From Oscillospiraceae bacterium (GTDB lineage: Bacteria; Bacillota; Clostridia; Christensenellales; Aristaeellaceae): a stretch of DNA of 50,388 nucleotides. The translations under genes and the position numbers were made by a program. Below are positions 42,401 through 50,388 of this stretch, piece after piece. The number at the start of each line of letters is the position of its first letter. Position 1 is the first letter of the stretch. The notes under the pieces were generated by a model. The model was not told the origin of the DNA, ran no database searches, and was given only the letters and a program-made list of their open reading frames with translations. The stretch is taken from the NCBI GenBank assembly GCA_031270865.1, contig JAISWI010000012.1, positions 1-50,388 of the forward strand, written 5' to 3'.

Positions 42401-43273
42401 TTAAGACGCGGTTACGGAGCCCGCCATATACCCGCGTATCAGATACTTGCCCAGTATGATGTACAGCGCCAGCACGGGCATCGCCAACCATATAGACCCG
42501 GCCATCTGGACGTTGCGCTCGGCGGCGAGGGTTCCCGCCATGTTGTTCAGCGCGATGGTCGCGGGCATGGCGTCGGCCGCGCCGAATATCAGCGCGAAGA
42601 GCATCTCGTTCCATATGGAAGTGCACTGGAACACCAGCACGGTCATCGTCGCGATCTTTGTGCTGGGGACGACGACCTTGCGGTATATCCGCCAAGGCCC
42701 GCTGCCGTCGATCATCGCCTGTTTGACGACGCAGTCCGGCACTTCCGCGTAAAAACCCGCGAACATGACAGCGCACATGGGCATGCCGAACACCGTGTGC
42801 AGCAGGATTAGCCCAGCCTTCGTGTCATACAGGTTCAGGGCGTTGATTGTCCTGAACAGCGGTATAAGTATCGCCTGGTAGGGCAGGTAGATCGCGACTG
42901 TCAGCAGCAGATAGAACAGGCCGCGAAACCTGAACTGGAACTTCGTGAGCGCGTAGGCGCACACAGAGCCTAGAAAGACCGAACCCAACGCGCCGCCCGC
43001 CGTGATAATCAGGCTGTTGAGCAGCGGCGTCTTCAGCTCTTCCAACGCGCCGCGGTAACCGACAAACACCGGCGAGCCAGGCATGGCCAGCGGGCTGGTC
43101 GTCTCGACCGCCTGGGATGTTTTCAACGATGTCGTCAGCGTGCCCCACAGCGGCAGGAGGCAGAACAGCGCGTACACTATGAGCAGCGCGTAGTACGCGG
43201 CGTGGAGCGCCTTCTGGGTCGAGGGCGTCCGGGGCATAACGGTTTTTTGCCGGGCGTCCAGCGCGGTTTCCAT
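42401..43273 (-). CDS. CUT1 sugar ABC permease (MalG-like)
   Basis: The 290-residue protein has six predicted membrane helices and the EAA loop, visible as EVPDCVVKQAMIDGSGPWRIYRKVVVP, which docks on the ATPase. ATG 43273 lies eight nt after AGGAGG; a GTG at 43282 would be too close to it. It starts right after the stop of the upstream permease, with the SD inside that gene. Confidence 0.92.
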   Translation of the reverse strand: METALDARQKTVMPRTPSTQKALHAAYYALLIVYALFCLLPLWGTLTTSLKTSQAVETTSPLAMPGSPVFVGYRGALEELKTPLLNSLIITAGGALGSVFLGSVCAYALTKFQFRFRGLFYLLLTVAIYLPYQAILIPLFRTINALNLYDTKAGLILLHTVFGMPMCAVMFAGFYAEVPDCVVKQAMIDGSGPWRIYRKVVVPSTKIATMTVLVFQCTSIWNEMLFALIFGAADAMPATIALNNMAGTLAAERNVQMAGSIWLAMPVLALYIILGKYLIRGYMAGSVTAS

Positions 43274-43278
43274 TCCGC

Positions 43279-44154
43279 TCACCTCCTAACCTTTCCCCGG
43301 TACGTTATGGGCAGGATCAACGCCAGCACAAGCGCGAGCATGAAGCTACCCAGCGCCGCGCCGTAAGCGAAGTTTGACTTCATGAACGTTTCCTTATACA
43401 TAAGGATCGGCAGCGTGTGCGACGCGTAACCCGGGCCGCCGCCCGTGAGCTGCCATATGAAGTCGAACGAGCGCAGGGCGAACATCGCGATGATGGTCAC
43501 AGAGCTTGTCAACGCGCCCTTGAGCTGCGGCAGGATCAGCTTTGCGTAAATCCGCGGGGTATACGCGCCGTCCACTTTCGCGGCGTTCACCTGGTTCTGA
43601 GGCACGGACTTGATGCCCCCAAGGAAAATAACCGCCACGTATCCCGAGAACTGCCACACCAGCGCCAGTATTATGGAGACCATCACCGACTCCTGGCTGG
43701 TCGTCCACTTGCTGGCCAGCGAGTCAATTCCCGCCAGCCTGAACAGCGAGTTCAGGATGCCGTTGGACGGTTCGTACATCCACGCCCATATGGTGCCAGT
43801 CACCACGTAGGACAGCGCGAACGGCAGCAGGAACAGGTTTCGGAACACCGACGTCCCGGCAAGCCCCTTATCCATCAGGACCGCCAGGCCCAGGCCCAGC
43901 GCGGCGCATATAGGGATGATCGCGAACAGCAGCAGCGTGTTCTTAAACGATATCCAAAACGTGTCGTTCCGGAACATCTTGGCGTACTGGCCGAAGCCGG
44001 AGAAGGCGTAGCTAGGCTCCATGCCCTTCCAGTCGCCGAGCGATACCCACAGGTTCCAGCCGATACCCACGTACACGAAATACACGAGCAGCGCGAATGG
44101 GATAACCATGGGCCACATGGGATGCCTTTGGCCAAACTTACGGATCGCCGGCAA
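43279..44154 (-). CDS. CUT1 sugar ABC permease (MalF/UgpA-like)
   Basis: The protein has about 291 residues, six helices, and an EAA loop at SVPQNQVNAAKVDGAYTPRIYAKLILPQL. The most likely start is TTG 44154, eight nt after AAGGAG; GTG 44163 is possible but too close to the ribosome binding site. It pairs with the MalG-like permease directly downstream and the binding protein upstream to import an oligosaccharide. Confidence 0.9.
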   Translation of the reverse strand: MPAIRKFGQRHPMWPMVIPFALLVYFVYVGIGWNLWVSLGDWKGMEPSYAFSGFGQYAKMFRNDTFWISFKNTLLLFAIIPICAALGLGLAVLMDKGLAGTSVFRNLFLLPFALSYVVTGTIWAWMYEPSNGILNSLFRLAGIDSLASKWTTSQESVMVSIILALVWQFSGYVAVIFLGGIKSVPQNQVNAAKVDGAYTPRIYAKLILPQLKGALTSSVTIIAMFALRSFDFIWQLTGGGPGYASHTLPILMYKETFMKSNFAYGAALGSFMLALVLALILPITYRGKVRR

Positions 44155-44238
44155 TCCACTCACTCCTTACGGGCGGACGGTAACGCGCCGCGAATCATTG
44201 AACACCGCGCGTCGCCACCCGCCGGGATGCGCGTCCCG

Positions 44239-46230
44239 CTACCGCGCGGCATAACTTAAGCCGAAACCGTAGTCATACAGCGGGTCTTCGATGTCAAAGG
44301 GCAGGTCGCTTGACTGCTCCCTGACCTGCTCCATGTTCCTTGGAAGCTGGACAGGCAGCTTGCCCTGCGGGTTGTTCTCTCCGAAGAGCGTCTTGGCGAT
44401 GGCCTCGCCGCCCTGCGAGCCTGGGTAATACGCGATGAGTATCGCCTCGGTATTCTCATCGCACCATGTCAGGATGTACGGGCGGCCCATCATCACGACC
44501 GTTACGACGGGAACTCCGGTCGCCTCTATCGATTCCAGCATCAGCTTCTGGGACGCGGTCAGCTCGAGCGATTCCGTGCCCCATGGCCCCGTATGCATGT
44601 AGGACGGTTCGCCCACCACGACGATCGCGGCGTCGCTTCCTTTGGCCAGCTCAACCATGCGTTCGACGTCGTCCGCTTCGTAGACGACCTCCGCCCCGAC
44701 CGCCTGGCCGACGACCGCTTCCGCGATGGTCTTGCCGGGCTGGGCGCTGCTCCATCCGCCGGTCAGACTATCCATGTCCCCGGCGCGCAGCCCGGCGACG
44801 AGGATCCTTCCTTCCGGTTTAAGCGGCAGGATGCCATCGTTCTTAACGAGCGTCATGCTCTCCAGCGCGGCTCGCAGACTTACCGCCTGGTTGTCGTCAT
44901 TGCCCACGTAGGCGACGGCGCGTTCCACGTCGACATACGGGTCGTCGAAGATCCCCAGCTCAAACTTGGCCTTCAGGATACGAAGGCAGCTCTCGTCTAT
45001 GCCCTCGACAGGAATGAGTCCTTCCTCGATCATCCCCGCCATCTGGTCGATCAGCCGGATCGACTCGCCGCCGATACCATCCACCCGCGCGTCGGCGACG
45101 CCGATGACGACGGCCTCTTCCTCCGTAACGCCCTCGCCGAACAGAGACGCGCTCTGCTGGATACCCCAGATCATGCCCCAGTCGGTCTGGATGATGCCGT
45201 CAAAGCCCATCTCATCACGGAGCAAGTCTTGCAGCGCGGCCTTGCTGCCCAGCGCGGCGGTGGTATCCAACGCCAGGGGTATGCTGTAATACGGCATGAC
45301 GCTGGCGACGTTGACGCCGATGGCGGCATAGTAAGGCTTCAGGTGCTCCCGCAGGGATTCCTCGCTGGAGACGATGGGGGCCATGTCGATGCCTTCCATC
45401 TGCGGGCCCGCGCCCGGGAAGTGCTTCATACACGCGATGATGGATCCGGTGTTGAGGCCGTCGCCGCCGTTCTGGAACCCTATGACCTGCGCGGTTACCA
45501 TTTCGGTCACCAGGTCGGCGTCCTCGCCGAAGGTTTCCATCACGCGTCCCCAGCGCGGCTCAGTGGCGATATCCGCCTCGGGCGAGAGTGTCATGCGCGC
45601 GCCGATCGCTATGTGCTCCAGCCGCGCGATTTCGGCAAGCTCCCTGACCAATTCGGGGTTGCGGGCGGCCGCCAGGCCCAGGTTGTGTGGCGTGACGGTC
45701 GCGCCGTAAACATAGCTCGCGCCGTGGACGGAATCCATGCTGACGATAACCGGGATGCCCAGCCGGGAAGCCTCGCACCATTCCTGAATCTGGTTCATGG
45801 TCTCGGCGGCGTTGCGCACGTCCGGCAGCTCGCGGACCAGCAGGAACCCGACGTTTTCATCGCGGGACCATTTCTCCAGGTAACTGGGGATCCTGCCGTC
45901 CGACTTGGGCACAAAGGTGGGATGCTGCATCTGGGAAACCTTCTCGCGGATGGTCATTTGGGAGAGCAGGTCCTCGGCGCGTTCCCCGGGCGTTAACCGC
46001 CAGTCTTCATACGCGTCAAGGCCGCCGCTGCCGTTAAGGTCCTTGAATGTTAGACCGTCCACTACGATAAGCCCCTTCACCCTCGCGGCGACCGGGGCCG
46101 CTTGGCCTTCCCCCGCGAATCCTACGGGAACAGCGAGTATCAGCGCGGATACAATCATGCGCGCGCACAAGATTATCCGGCAAAGCCGAACTTTGTTATT
46201 ACTTGACAATGTCCCAATCCCCTTCCACAC
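44239..46230 (-). CDS. GH3 glycoside hydrolase, canonical subfamily (copy 2), exported
   Basis: The 663-residue frame has DLNGSGGLDAYE (64-75) before a canonical GH3 barrel: SPEADIATEPRWGR, ETFGEDAD, CMKHFPGAGPQ and the nucleophile in GIIQTDWG. The start is uncertain. GTG 46230 overlaps the binding-protein gene by 32 nt and gives a basic stretch before a hydrophobic signal segment; ATG 46158 gives a signal peptide with no positive charge. I prefer the longer one. No lipobox is seen, unlike its sibling at 40508. A short GGGA/TCCC hairpin follows the stop, before the permease. Confidence 0.88.
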   Translation of the reverse strand: MWKGIGTLSSNNKVRLCRIILCARMIVSALILAVPVGFAGEGQAAPVAARVKGLIVVDGLTFKDLNGSGGLDAYEDWRLTPGERAEDLLSQMTIREKVSQMQHPTFVPKSDGRIPSYLEKWSRDENVGFLLVRELPDVRNAAETMNQIQEWCEASRLGIPVIVSMDSVHGASYVYGATVTPHNLGLAAARNPELVRELAEIARLEHIAIGARMTLSPEADIATEPRWGRVMETFGEDADLVTEMVTAQVIGFQNGGDGLNTGSIIACMKHFPGAGPQMEGIDMAPIVSSEESLREHLKPYYAAIGVNVASVMPYYSIPLALDTTAALGSKAALQDLLRDEMGFDGIIQTDWGMIWGIQQSASLFGEGVTEEEAVVIGVADARVDGIGGESIRLIDQMAGMIEEGLIPVEGIDESCLRILKAKFELGIFDDPYVDVERAVAYVGNDDNQAVSLRAALESMTLVKNDGILPLKPEGRILVAGLRAGDMDSLTGGWSSAQPGKTIAEAVVGQAVGAEVVYEADDVERMVELAKGSDAAIVVVGEPSYMHTGPWGTESLELTASQKLMLESIEATGVPVVTVVMMGRPYILTWCDENTEAILIAYYPGSQGGEAIAKTLFGENNPQGKLPVQLPRNMEQVREQSSDLPFDIEDPLYDYGFGLSYAAR

Positions 46231-47554
46231 CAGCCTCGTTGAGCGCTTCGGTGATCATCTTGGCATACCGCGCGGTATCGGGATCCGCGCTGGTTGTGAA
46301 ATCCGACAGACGGCTGTGCAGGTCGGTGGACGCCGCCCATGGCAGCGCCGTCCCATGCGTGAAGCTGGGGTACACGACCGTGTCAGGGTTGACCAATTCA
46401 TCCTTGAAGGCTTTCGCCAGTTCCGAATAGACCTCGTCCGGCGTGTCTTTATAAGGCGAGACGGACTCCTTGGCCCTGGTGAAGCCTGTTTGCGTCTCAG
46501 GATCGCTGATGGCGTATACCCAGCGCAATCCGTTTTCGACGCTCGCAGAGTCGTTGGGCACGACGAACCCGTCAACGCAGAACCCATAATATCCCTGCGT
46601 GCCCGGAACCGAGAACACGCCGTAGTCCTCGCCGTATACCCAACCCTGGTTGGTCATGAACGGCTGCATCCATGTACCCATCATCATCATGGCGTAGTCC
46701 CCGGCCACGACGCGTCCCGCCGCCTCGTACCACAGCCTGGCGGTATGGTCGGGCGCGACGTATTCCATCATCTTCTTGAAGATATCCAGCGCGCTTTGCA
46801 CCTGCGCGGCGGTCGCGCGGCCATTGATGAAATCCTCATAGATTTGGGGGTCGACGCCCATCATGATGGACTCGAACGCCTGCGTAGCCGGCCAGCCCTT
46901 GCGGTCTCCCAGGTCGAAGGGATACTTGCCGTCGGGCAGTTTCGCCGTCAGCTCGTCGCAGACAGCCCAAAGCTGTTCCCATGTGACGTCGTCCGAAGGC
47001 GGGGTAACGCCATACTCATCGAACATCCGTTTGTTGTAGAAGATGGTGTTGGTCTTGTGCGCGCCGATGGGCACGATGTAGTATTTGCCATCGACCTGGC
47101 ACAGCTCGGCGACGCCTTCCAGCATCCTGTCTTCAAGACCGGCGTACTCCCACAGACCGCTTAGGTCGAACAGGATGTCGGATTCGAGGTAAGGCTGTAT
47201 CTCCATGCCGGGATGCGCTTGGAATGTTTCGGGCGACTTGCCCGATAACGCCAGCACCTTGACCTTCATAACCATCGCGCCGCCCGCGCCGCCCGGTATG
47301 GCGTTCGATACCGGGTCAACCGACGGATACATCCCAAGGAAACCGCCGATGGCAGCCTCAATCGCTTCCTTTTCGCCACCCGCCGTCCACCAATGGTAGA
47401 TGTTGAGTTTACCGCCTGCGGTCGTGTCCGACAGCGCGGCCTGTGTATCCAGCGATTCCACCTTCGCGTTCTTCGCGGCTATGGCGTTCGCCGACGGCAG
47501 GGCAAGCAGCGCGGTAATAGCGGCAGCCACAACTTTCAGGAATTTTTTCTTCAT
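46199..47554 (-). CDS. Extracellular sugar-binding protein of the ABC importer
   Basis: The 451-residue family-1 solute-binding protein starts with MKKKFLKVVAAAITALLALPSANA. LNIYHWWTAGGEKEAI opens the mature domain, as in glucose/oligosaccharide-binding proteins, followed by PETFQAHPGMEIQPYL and GKYYIVPIGAHKTNTIFYNK. The signal peptide has no lipobox cysteine, which is odd for a Gram-positive binding protein. It may stay attached by other means or be released. It lies 12 bp after the CBM9-like gene and overlaps the next GH3 start. Confidence 0.92.
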   Translation of the reverse strand: MKKKFLKVVAAAITALLALPSANAIAAKNAKVESLDTQAALSDTTAGGKLNIYHWWTAGGEKEAIEAAIGGFLGMYPSVDPVSNAIPGGAGGAMVMKVKVLALSGKSPETFQAHPGMEIQPYLESDILFDLSGLWEYAGLEDRMLEGVAELCQVDGKYYIVPIGAHKTNTIFYNKRMFDEYGVTPPSDDVTWEQLWAVCDELTAKLPDGKYPFDLGDRKGWPATQAFESIMMGVDPQIYEDFINGRATAAQVQSALDIFKKMMEYVAPDHTARLWYEAAGRVVAGDYAMMMMGTWMQPFMTNQGWVYGEDYGVFSVPGTQGYYGFCVDGFVVPNDSASVENGLRWVYAISDPETQTGFTRAKESVSPYKDTPDEVYSELAKAFKDELVNPDTVVYPSFTHGTALPWAASTDLHSRLSDFTTSADPDTARYAKMITEALNEAGVEGDWDIVK

Positions 47555-47566
47555 CTTTGCCGCTCC

Positions 47567-48364
47567 TCAATCCGCAAAGGTAACCGAGCCCCAGAGCCCG
47601 GGGTTGACGTCGATATCCGCGTTCGCGCTCCAGGCGATACGGGCGTTCGCCACGCCGGGGCACGGGAAGTCCAGGTCAAACATGGATATCTCCATGCCGA
47701 CGGACATGCCGGCCTGGGGAATGAGCGCGGGAATCTGGTCGTTCGCGAAATTGCCCAGCGGTATCACGCACTCAAAGACGTATCCGCCGTCAATTTCGGC
47801 CACGGCGCATTCGTAGCCGTCCAGGACCTGCTCGTCCCCGTCTTCGCCCCTGCTCTCATAACCTTTCTTGTCTTCCACCATACCGCGGTCGATACCTGTA
47901 TTGAAGTAATAATCGTCGATGACCATGGTAAGGCGGAAGTCCTCCGCCTCATATGCCGCCCGATCGGGATCGGCGTCGGGGTTTACGCCGATATGCAGCA
48001 CGAGCGAGTCCGCCAGATCGGGCGGAAACCCCTCGCGGTACATGAACGGCGTGTCGTCCATTATTTCAGCCGCAAGGTAGACGCTGCCCTCATCCCACAT
48101 AACGTAAGCCTTCACGCCGCAATCATCCGCGCCTGTCCACTGGCCCTCGTCGTGGATCACCTGTTCCTTTTGGTCGACCAGTATGGGCGATTGCTTGTTC
48201 CATTCGCCAAGGCTGCCGTCGACCACGATCCTGTCCGCGACTCTGAAAGCCGTCGCGGACTTTCCGCTGTACGCTAGCGAACCCGCGCTTAAGCGCGCGA
48301 TTGCCGCGAGGAATACCAATAATAACGAAAGAAACCGTTCCACTAACCTGACGCGCCGCTTCAT
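47567..48364 (-). CDS. Secreted CBM9-like sugar-binding protein, paralogue
   Basis: The 265-residue protein starts at ATG 48364 after GGGAGG and has a signal peptide (FLSLLLVFLAAIARLSAG). The mature domain parallels the protein at 27527: IVVDGSLGEWNKQSPIL, VMWDEGSVYLAAEIMDDTPF, FECVIPLGNF and LWGSVTF at the end. It is the first gene of the long minus-strand array, ahead of the importer. A free CBM9-like protein with its own promoter may capture polysaccharide chain ends for the cell-bound enzymes; this is inferred. Confidence 0.75.
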   Translation of the reverse strand: MKRRVRLVERFLSLLLVFLAAIARLSAGSLAYSGKSATAFRVADRIVVDGSLGEWNKQSPILVDQKEQVIHDEGQWTGADDCGVKAYVMWDEGSVYLAAEIMDDTPFMYREGFPPDLADSLVLHIGVNPDADPDRAAYEAEDFRLTMVIDDYYFNTGIDRGMVEDKKGYESRGEDGDEQVLDGYECAVAEIDGGYVFECVIPLGNFANDQIPALIPQAGMSVGMEISMFDLDFPCPGVANARIAWSANADIDVNPGLWGSVTFAD

Positions 48365-48402
48365 CGCCGCTGCCTCCCGATCTTCCGCCTGACGACGGTA
48401 TT

Positions 48403-48466
48403 CAATGCAATTGCCATTGCACAGCTTAATTCTAAGGCGGCGCGGTCCTCAATACAATGGAATATC
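48403..48466 (-). promoter_or_regulatory. Promoter of the utilization array with operator-like repeats
   Basis: On the minus strand TTGTAT (48457-48452) and TAGAAT (48434-48429) are 17 bp apart. GATATTCCATTG (48466-48455) runs into the -35 box exactly as at 30868-30879. Downstream of the start, CAATG-N7-CATTG (48403-48419) is an inverted repeat in a repressor-like position. Confidence 0.65.
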
Positions 48467-48516
48467 AAACACTGCCGGTAGGAAAATCATACCCTGCCCA
48501 CTAAGCGGGCCGCCTC

Positions 48517-48549
48517 GCGCTTCCTTTCCGGAAGCGCTTGTGCTATAGT
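48517..48549 (+). promoter_or_regulatory. Palindrome and -10 box upstream of the histidine kinase; cre-like core
   Basis: GCGCTTCC (48517-48524) and GGAAGCGC (48530-48537) are perfect inverted repeats. TATAGT (48544-48549) could be the -10, with no good -35. Positions 48529-48542 read CGGAAGCGCTTGTG, which shares the GAAGCGCTT core of a CcpA cre site but not its flanks. Confidence 0.4.
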
Positions 48550-48587
48550 TGGGCGGGATGAACGGCGCTGGAGGGAGGCGGCTCCAC

Positions 48588-50372
48588 ATGGGGATGCGGA
48601 TGAACACAAAGCTGATCCTGCTATTTTCAATGATGACGCTGTTCACCGTCACCGCGAACTCCATCTACTTCCTCCAGCTTGAGATGAAGGCGCTAAGGGA
48701 CAGCATAGCCGATAACCTGACAGCCGTCGGCAGGAAGATGGTCAGCGAGATAGAGCAGTACGTGCAGACTATGAACTTCGCGATTGAGAACATGGCGTCC
48801 AACACGCAGTTCATGGAGTCCATGCACCAGTTATGCCTGCAGGGTGACGACGCCGACGTCGTCTCCGCGCAGACCATGCTCTCGCAGGATCTGTTCAACA
48901 GCCAGATTAACAGAAGGTTCTACCGCGTGAGCCTATTCACCCGGAGCGGCCTATTTATGTCCAACCAGTTCGAGAGCACCGGCATGGCGCAGAGCCTTTC
49001 GGACGAGGCGCGCGAGATCGTCGCCTCGCTTACATGGCTGGCTGGCGTGGAGTCGGACGTATACCGCTCGCATATCATACCGCTGCGCCATGACCCGTGG
49101 AACACCGCGGGCAGGGTGGAGGTGTTCTCAGCCGTACGCGCCGCCGTATGGCGTGGGCGGACCATCGGTTACCTGGAGGTCACCGCGCACGCCGACGACC
49201 TTGAGCGCATCTTCAGCGTCCCAGCCATGGAAGGCGTTGTGGTGCGCGCCGTGTTCGACAACGGGGACATACTGTATAGCTCGCCGGACGGGGCTTCGGA
49301 TATCATTGCCGATGGGATAAGCGGCGACCCGCAAGCGACCGGCGCGGGGCTGCCGGTCGTCGCCGCGTACAGCAAGACGCTGGGGCTGAGGGTTTATATC
49401 AGCCAGGACAGCGCGGTGCAGGACCGGCTGGCCCGCGCCCTCATCACGCGGTACATATCGACCGGCGGGATCATCCTGGCTGTCGCCGCCATACTCATCG
49501 CGCTGTTCTCGTTCCGGCTGACCAACTCCATAAGGCGGCTGACCAAGAAAGTGCGGGCGATCTCGGCCAGCGACATGCTGCGCCCGGACGCCCCAGCCGT
49601 GACATCAACGGTTACATCGCCCAAGGACCTGGAGATACGCGAGCTGGAAAGCGTATTCAACGAGCTTACCCGGCGGCTGAGGGCGTCTATGAACAACGAG
49701 CTTGATATGCGCCAGGCCACGCTTCACGCGCAGCTGAACGCGCTCCAGGCGCAGATCAACCCGCACTTCATCTATAATACGCTGAACATCATCAGCGCCA
49801 AGGGCATGGAGAGCGATAACGAGGAGATCGTAGACATCTGCAGCCAGCTGGCGCGGATGCTCCGCTACTCCACCAACATGCAAAGCTCGGCGGTGACCAT
49901 CATGGATGAGCTTGACCATACGCGCAGCTACCTTAACCTGGTCAAGGCGCGGTATGAGGGCAGGCTGAGCTATAACATCGGCATACCTGACGACGCGCGG
50001 TCGCTGCCGATACCCAGGCTGATACTGCAGCCGCTCGTTGAGAATACCATCAAGCATGGTTACAACTACAGCATCCACTCCATACATATCGATATCCGGG
50101 GCGTCTTCGCGGACGGCTGGTTCTGCTTAACCATCCGTGATAACGGGCAGGGGTTTTCCGACCGGGCTTTAAGCCAGATCAACGCGGCTTTCGAGGAGAT
50201 CAACGACCGCGTCACATATGACCAAGAGAAGGCAGCCGAACACATCGGGCTGGCGAACACATACATGCGCCTGTCGTACTTCAGCGGCAAGCGCATACCC
50301 ATGAAGCTGTACAACGACGCGGGCGCGGTGATCGAGCTGTCGATCCCTGACAGGAAGCGAGTGGTAGAATGA
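48588..50372 (+). CDS. YesM-type two-component sensor histidine kinase
   Basis: From ATG 48588 (nine nt after GGAGG) the protein has about 594 residues. A membrane helix at about 6-30 is followed by an extracytoplasmic sensor domain to about 285, a second helix (GGIILAVAAILIALFSF), a HAMP region and a His_kinase domain with phospho-acceptor His in QINPHFIYNTLN. The HATPase has QPLVENTIKHGY and IRDNGQGFSD. YesM-type kinases pair with AraC-type response regulators and control glycan-use operons. It is divergent from the array it probably controls. Its stop overlaps the next ATG. Confidence 0.92.
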   Translation: MGMRMNTKLILLFSMMTLFTVTANSIYFLQLEMKALRDSIADNLTAVGRKMVSEIEQYVQTMNFAIENMASNTQFMESMHQLCLQGDDADVVSAQTMLSQDLFNSQINRRFYRVSLFTRSGLFMSNQFESTGMAQSLSDEAREIVASLTWLAGVESDVYRSHIIPLRHDPWNTAGRVEVFSAVRAAVWRGRTIGYLEVTAHADDLERIFSVPAMEGVVVRAVFDNGDILYSSPDGASDIIADGISGDPQATGAGLPVVAAYSKTLGLRVYISQDSAVQDRLARALITRYISTGGIILAVAAILIALFSFRLTNSIRRLTKKVRAISASDMLRPDAPAVTSTVTSPKDLEIRELESVFNELTRRLRASMNNELDMRQATLHAQLNALQAQINPHFIYNTLNIISAKGMESDNEEIVDICSQLARMLRYSTNMQSSAVTIMDELDHTRSYLNLVKARYEGRLSYNIGIPDDARSLPIPRLILQPLVENTIKHGYNYSIHSIHIDIRGVFADGWFCLTIRDNGQGFSDRALSQINAAFEEINDRVTYDQEKAAEHIGLANTYMRLSYFSGKRIPMKLYNDAGAVIELSIPDRKRVVE

Positions 50373-50388
50373 GGTTCAGCACGATCAT
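50369..50388 (+). CDS. Start of a downstream gene, probably the response regulator, cut by the window
   Basis: ATG 50369 overlaps the kinase stop (ATGA) and reads MRFSTI before the window ends. Kinase/regulator pairs of the YesM/YesN type usually show this coupling, so an AraC-type response regulator is expected. Nothing more can be seen. Confidence 0.5.

Noticed and set aside
44593-47164. Long open frames on the plus strand (467 and 419 codons) opposite the GH3 and sugar-binding genes
   Set aside because: They are antisense to clear genes with catalytic and signal motifs, are rich in Arg/His/Asp/Val as expected from G+C-rich third positions, and show no homology or ribosome binding sites.
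1-50388. CRISPR arrays, rRNA and tRNA genes
   Set aside because: I saw no regularly spaced repeats with unique spacers and no recognisable rRNA or tRNA sequence. An Infernal/tRNAscan run could overturn this.

Overview
The window looks like a chromosome segment of an anaerobic, fermentative, carbohydrate-degrading member of the Bacillota, most likely class Clostridia. The reasons are an hfs-type [FeFe]-hydrogenase operon with a SpoIIE-like phosphatase, bifunctional AdhE, the redox repressor Rex, AGGAGG-type ribosome binding sites, an MsmX/UgpC-type sugar ABC ATPase and a YesM-type sensor kinase. The two functional blocks have G+C-rich codon use. I cannot name the genus.

Layout. (1) 1-1.02 kb: decayed IS66 transposase. 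(2) 1.4-10.4 kb, minus strand: a redox/fermentation operon read in the order rex, adhE, a small APH-fold kinase, hfsA ([2Fe-2S] protein), hfsB (PAS-containing sensory [FeFe] hydrogenase), hfsC (PP2C phosphatase), hfsD ([FeFe] hydrogenase), from a strong sigma-A-type promoter upstream of rex. It joins NADH reoxidation (AdhE, ethanol), H2 metabolism or sensing (HfsB/HfsD) and NADH-responsive control (Rex). (3) 10.5-22.5 kb: an accessory graveyard. It holds a broken AAA-ATPase/PD-(D/E)XK gene, an IS66 tnpA stub, an intact pair (RHH-like regulator and DnaJ-like protein) around a palindromic control region, an intact coiled-coil gene, then an AT-rich stretch of pseudogenes. These are a VWA-kinase-PP2C triad, a NusG/LoaP-like antiterminator, surface-polysaccharide genes (wzy-like fragment, GT2, UDP-sugar dehydrogenase), an RHS protein, phage helicase pieces and a thiolase C-terminus. 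Most breaks are single nonsense codons or frameshifts.

(4) 22.5-50.4 kb: a polysaccharide-utilization region. A secreted esterase (+) converges on a 24-kb same-strand (minus) array that starts at 48.4 kb: CBM9-like secreted protein, sugar-binding protein, GH3, two permeases, GH3 lipoprotein, ABC ATPase, GH3, then a five-gene dlt-like cassette (carrier protein, adenylation enzyme, MBOAT, SGNH-like protein, second adenylation enzyme), GH3, CBM9-like protein and GH2 beta-galactosidase. A divergent YesM-type histidine kinase and the first codons of its likely response regulator end the window. A 12-bp sequence (GATATTCCATTG) sits at the same position against the -35 box of two promoters 17.6 kb apart, which suggests one activator drives both halves of the array.

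The most novel-looking item is the dlt-like cassette with two different adenylation enzymes embedded between glycoside hydrolases. It looks like a system that esterifies a surface or extracellular glycan with an activated amino or other small carboxylic acid. Its substrate and target are not visible from sequence.
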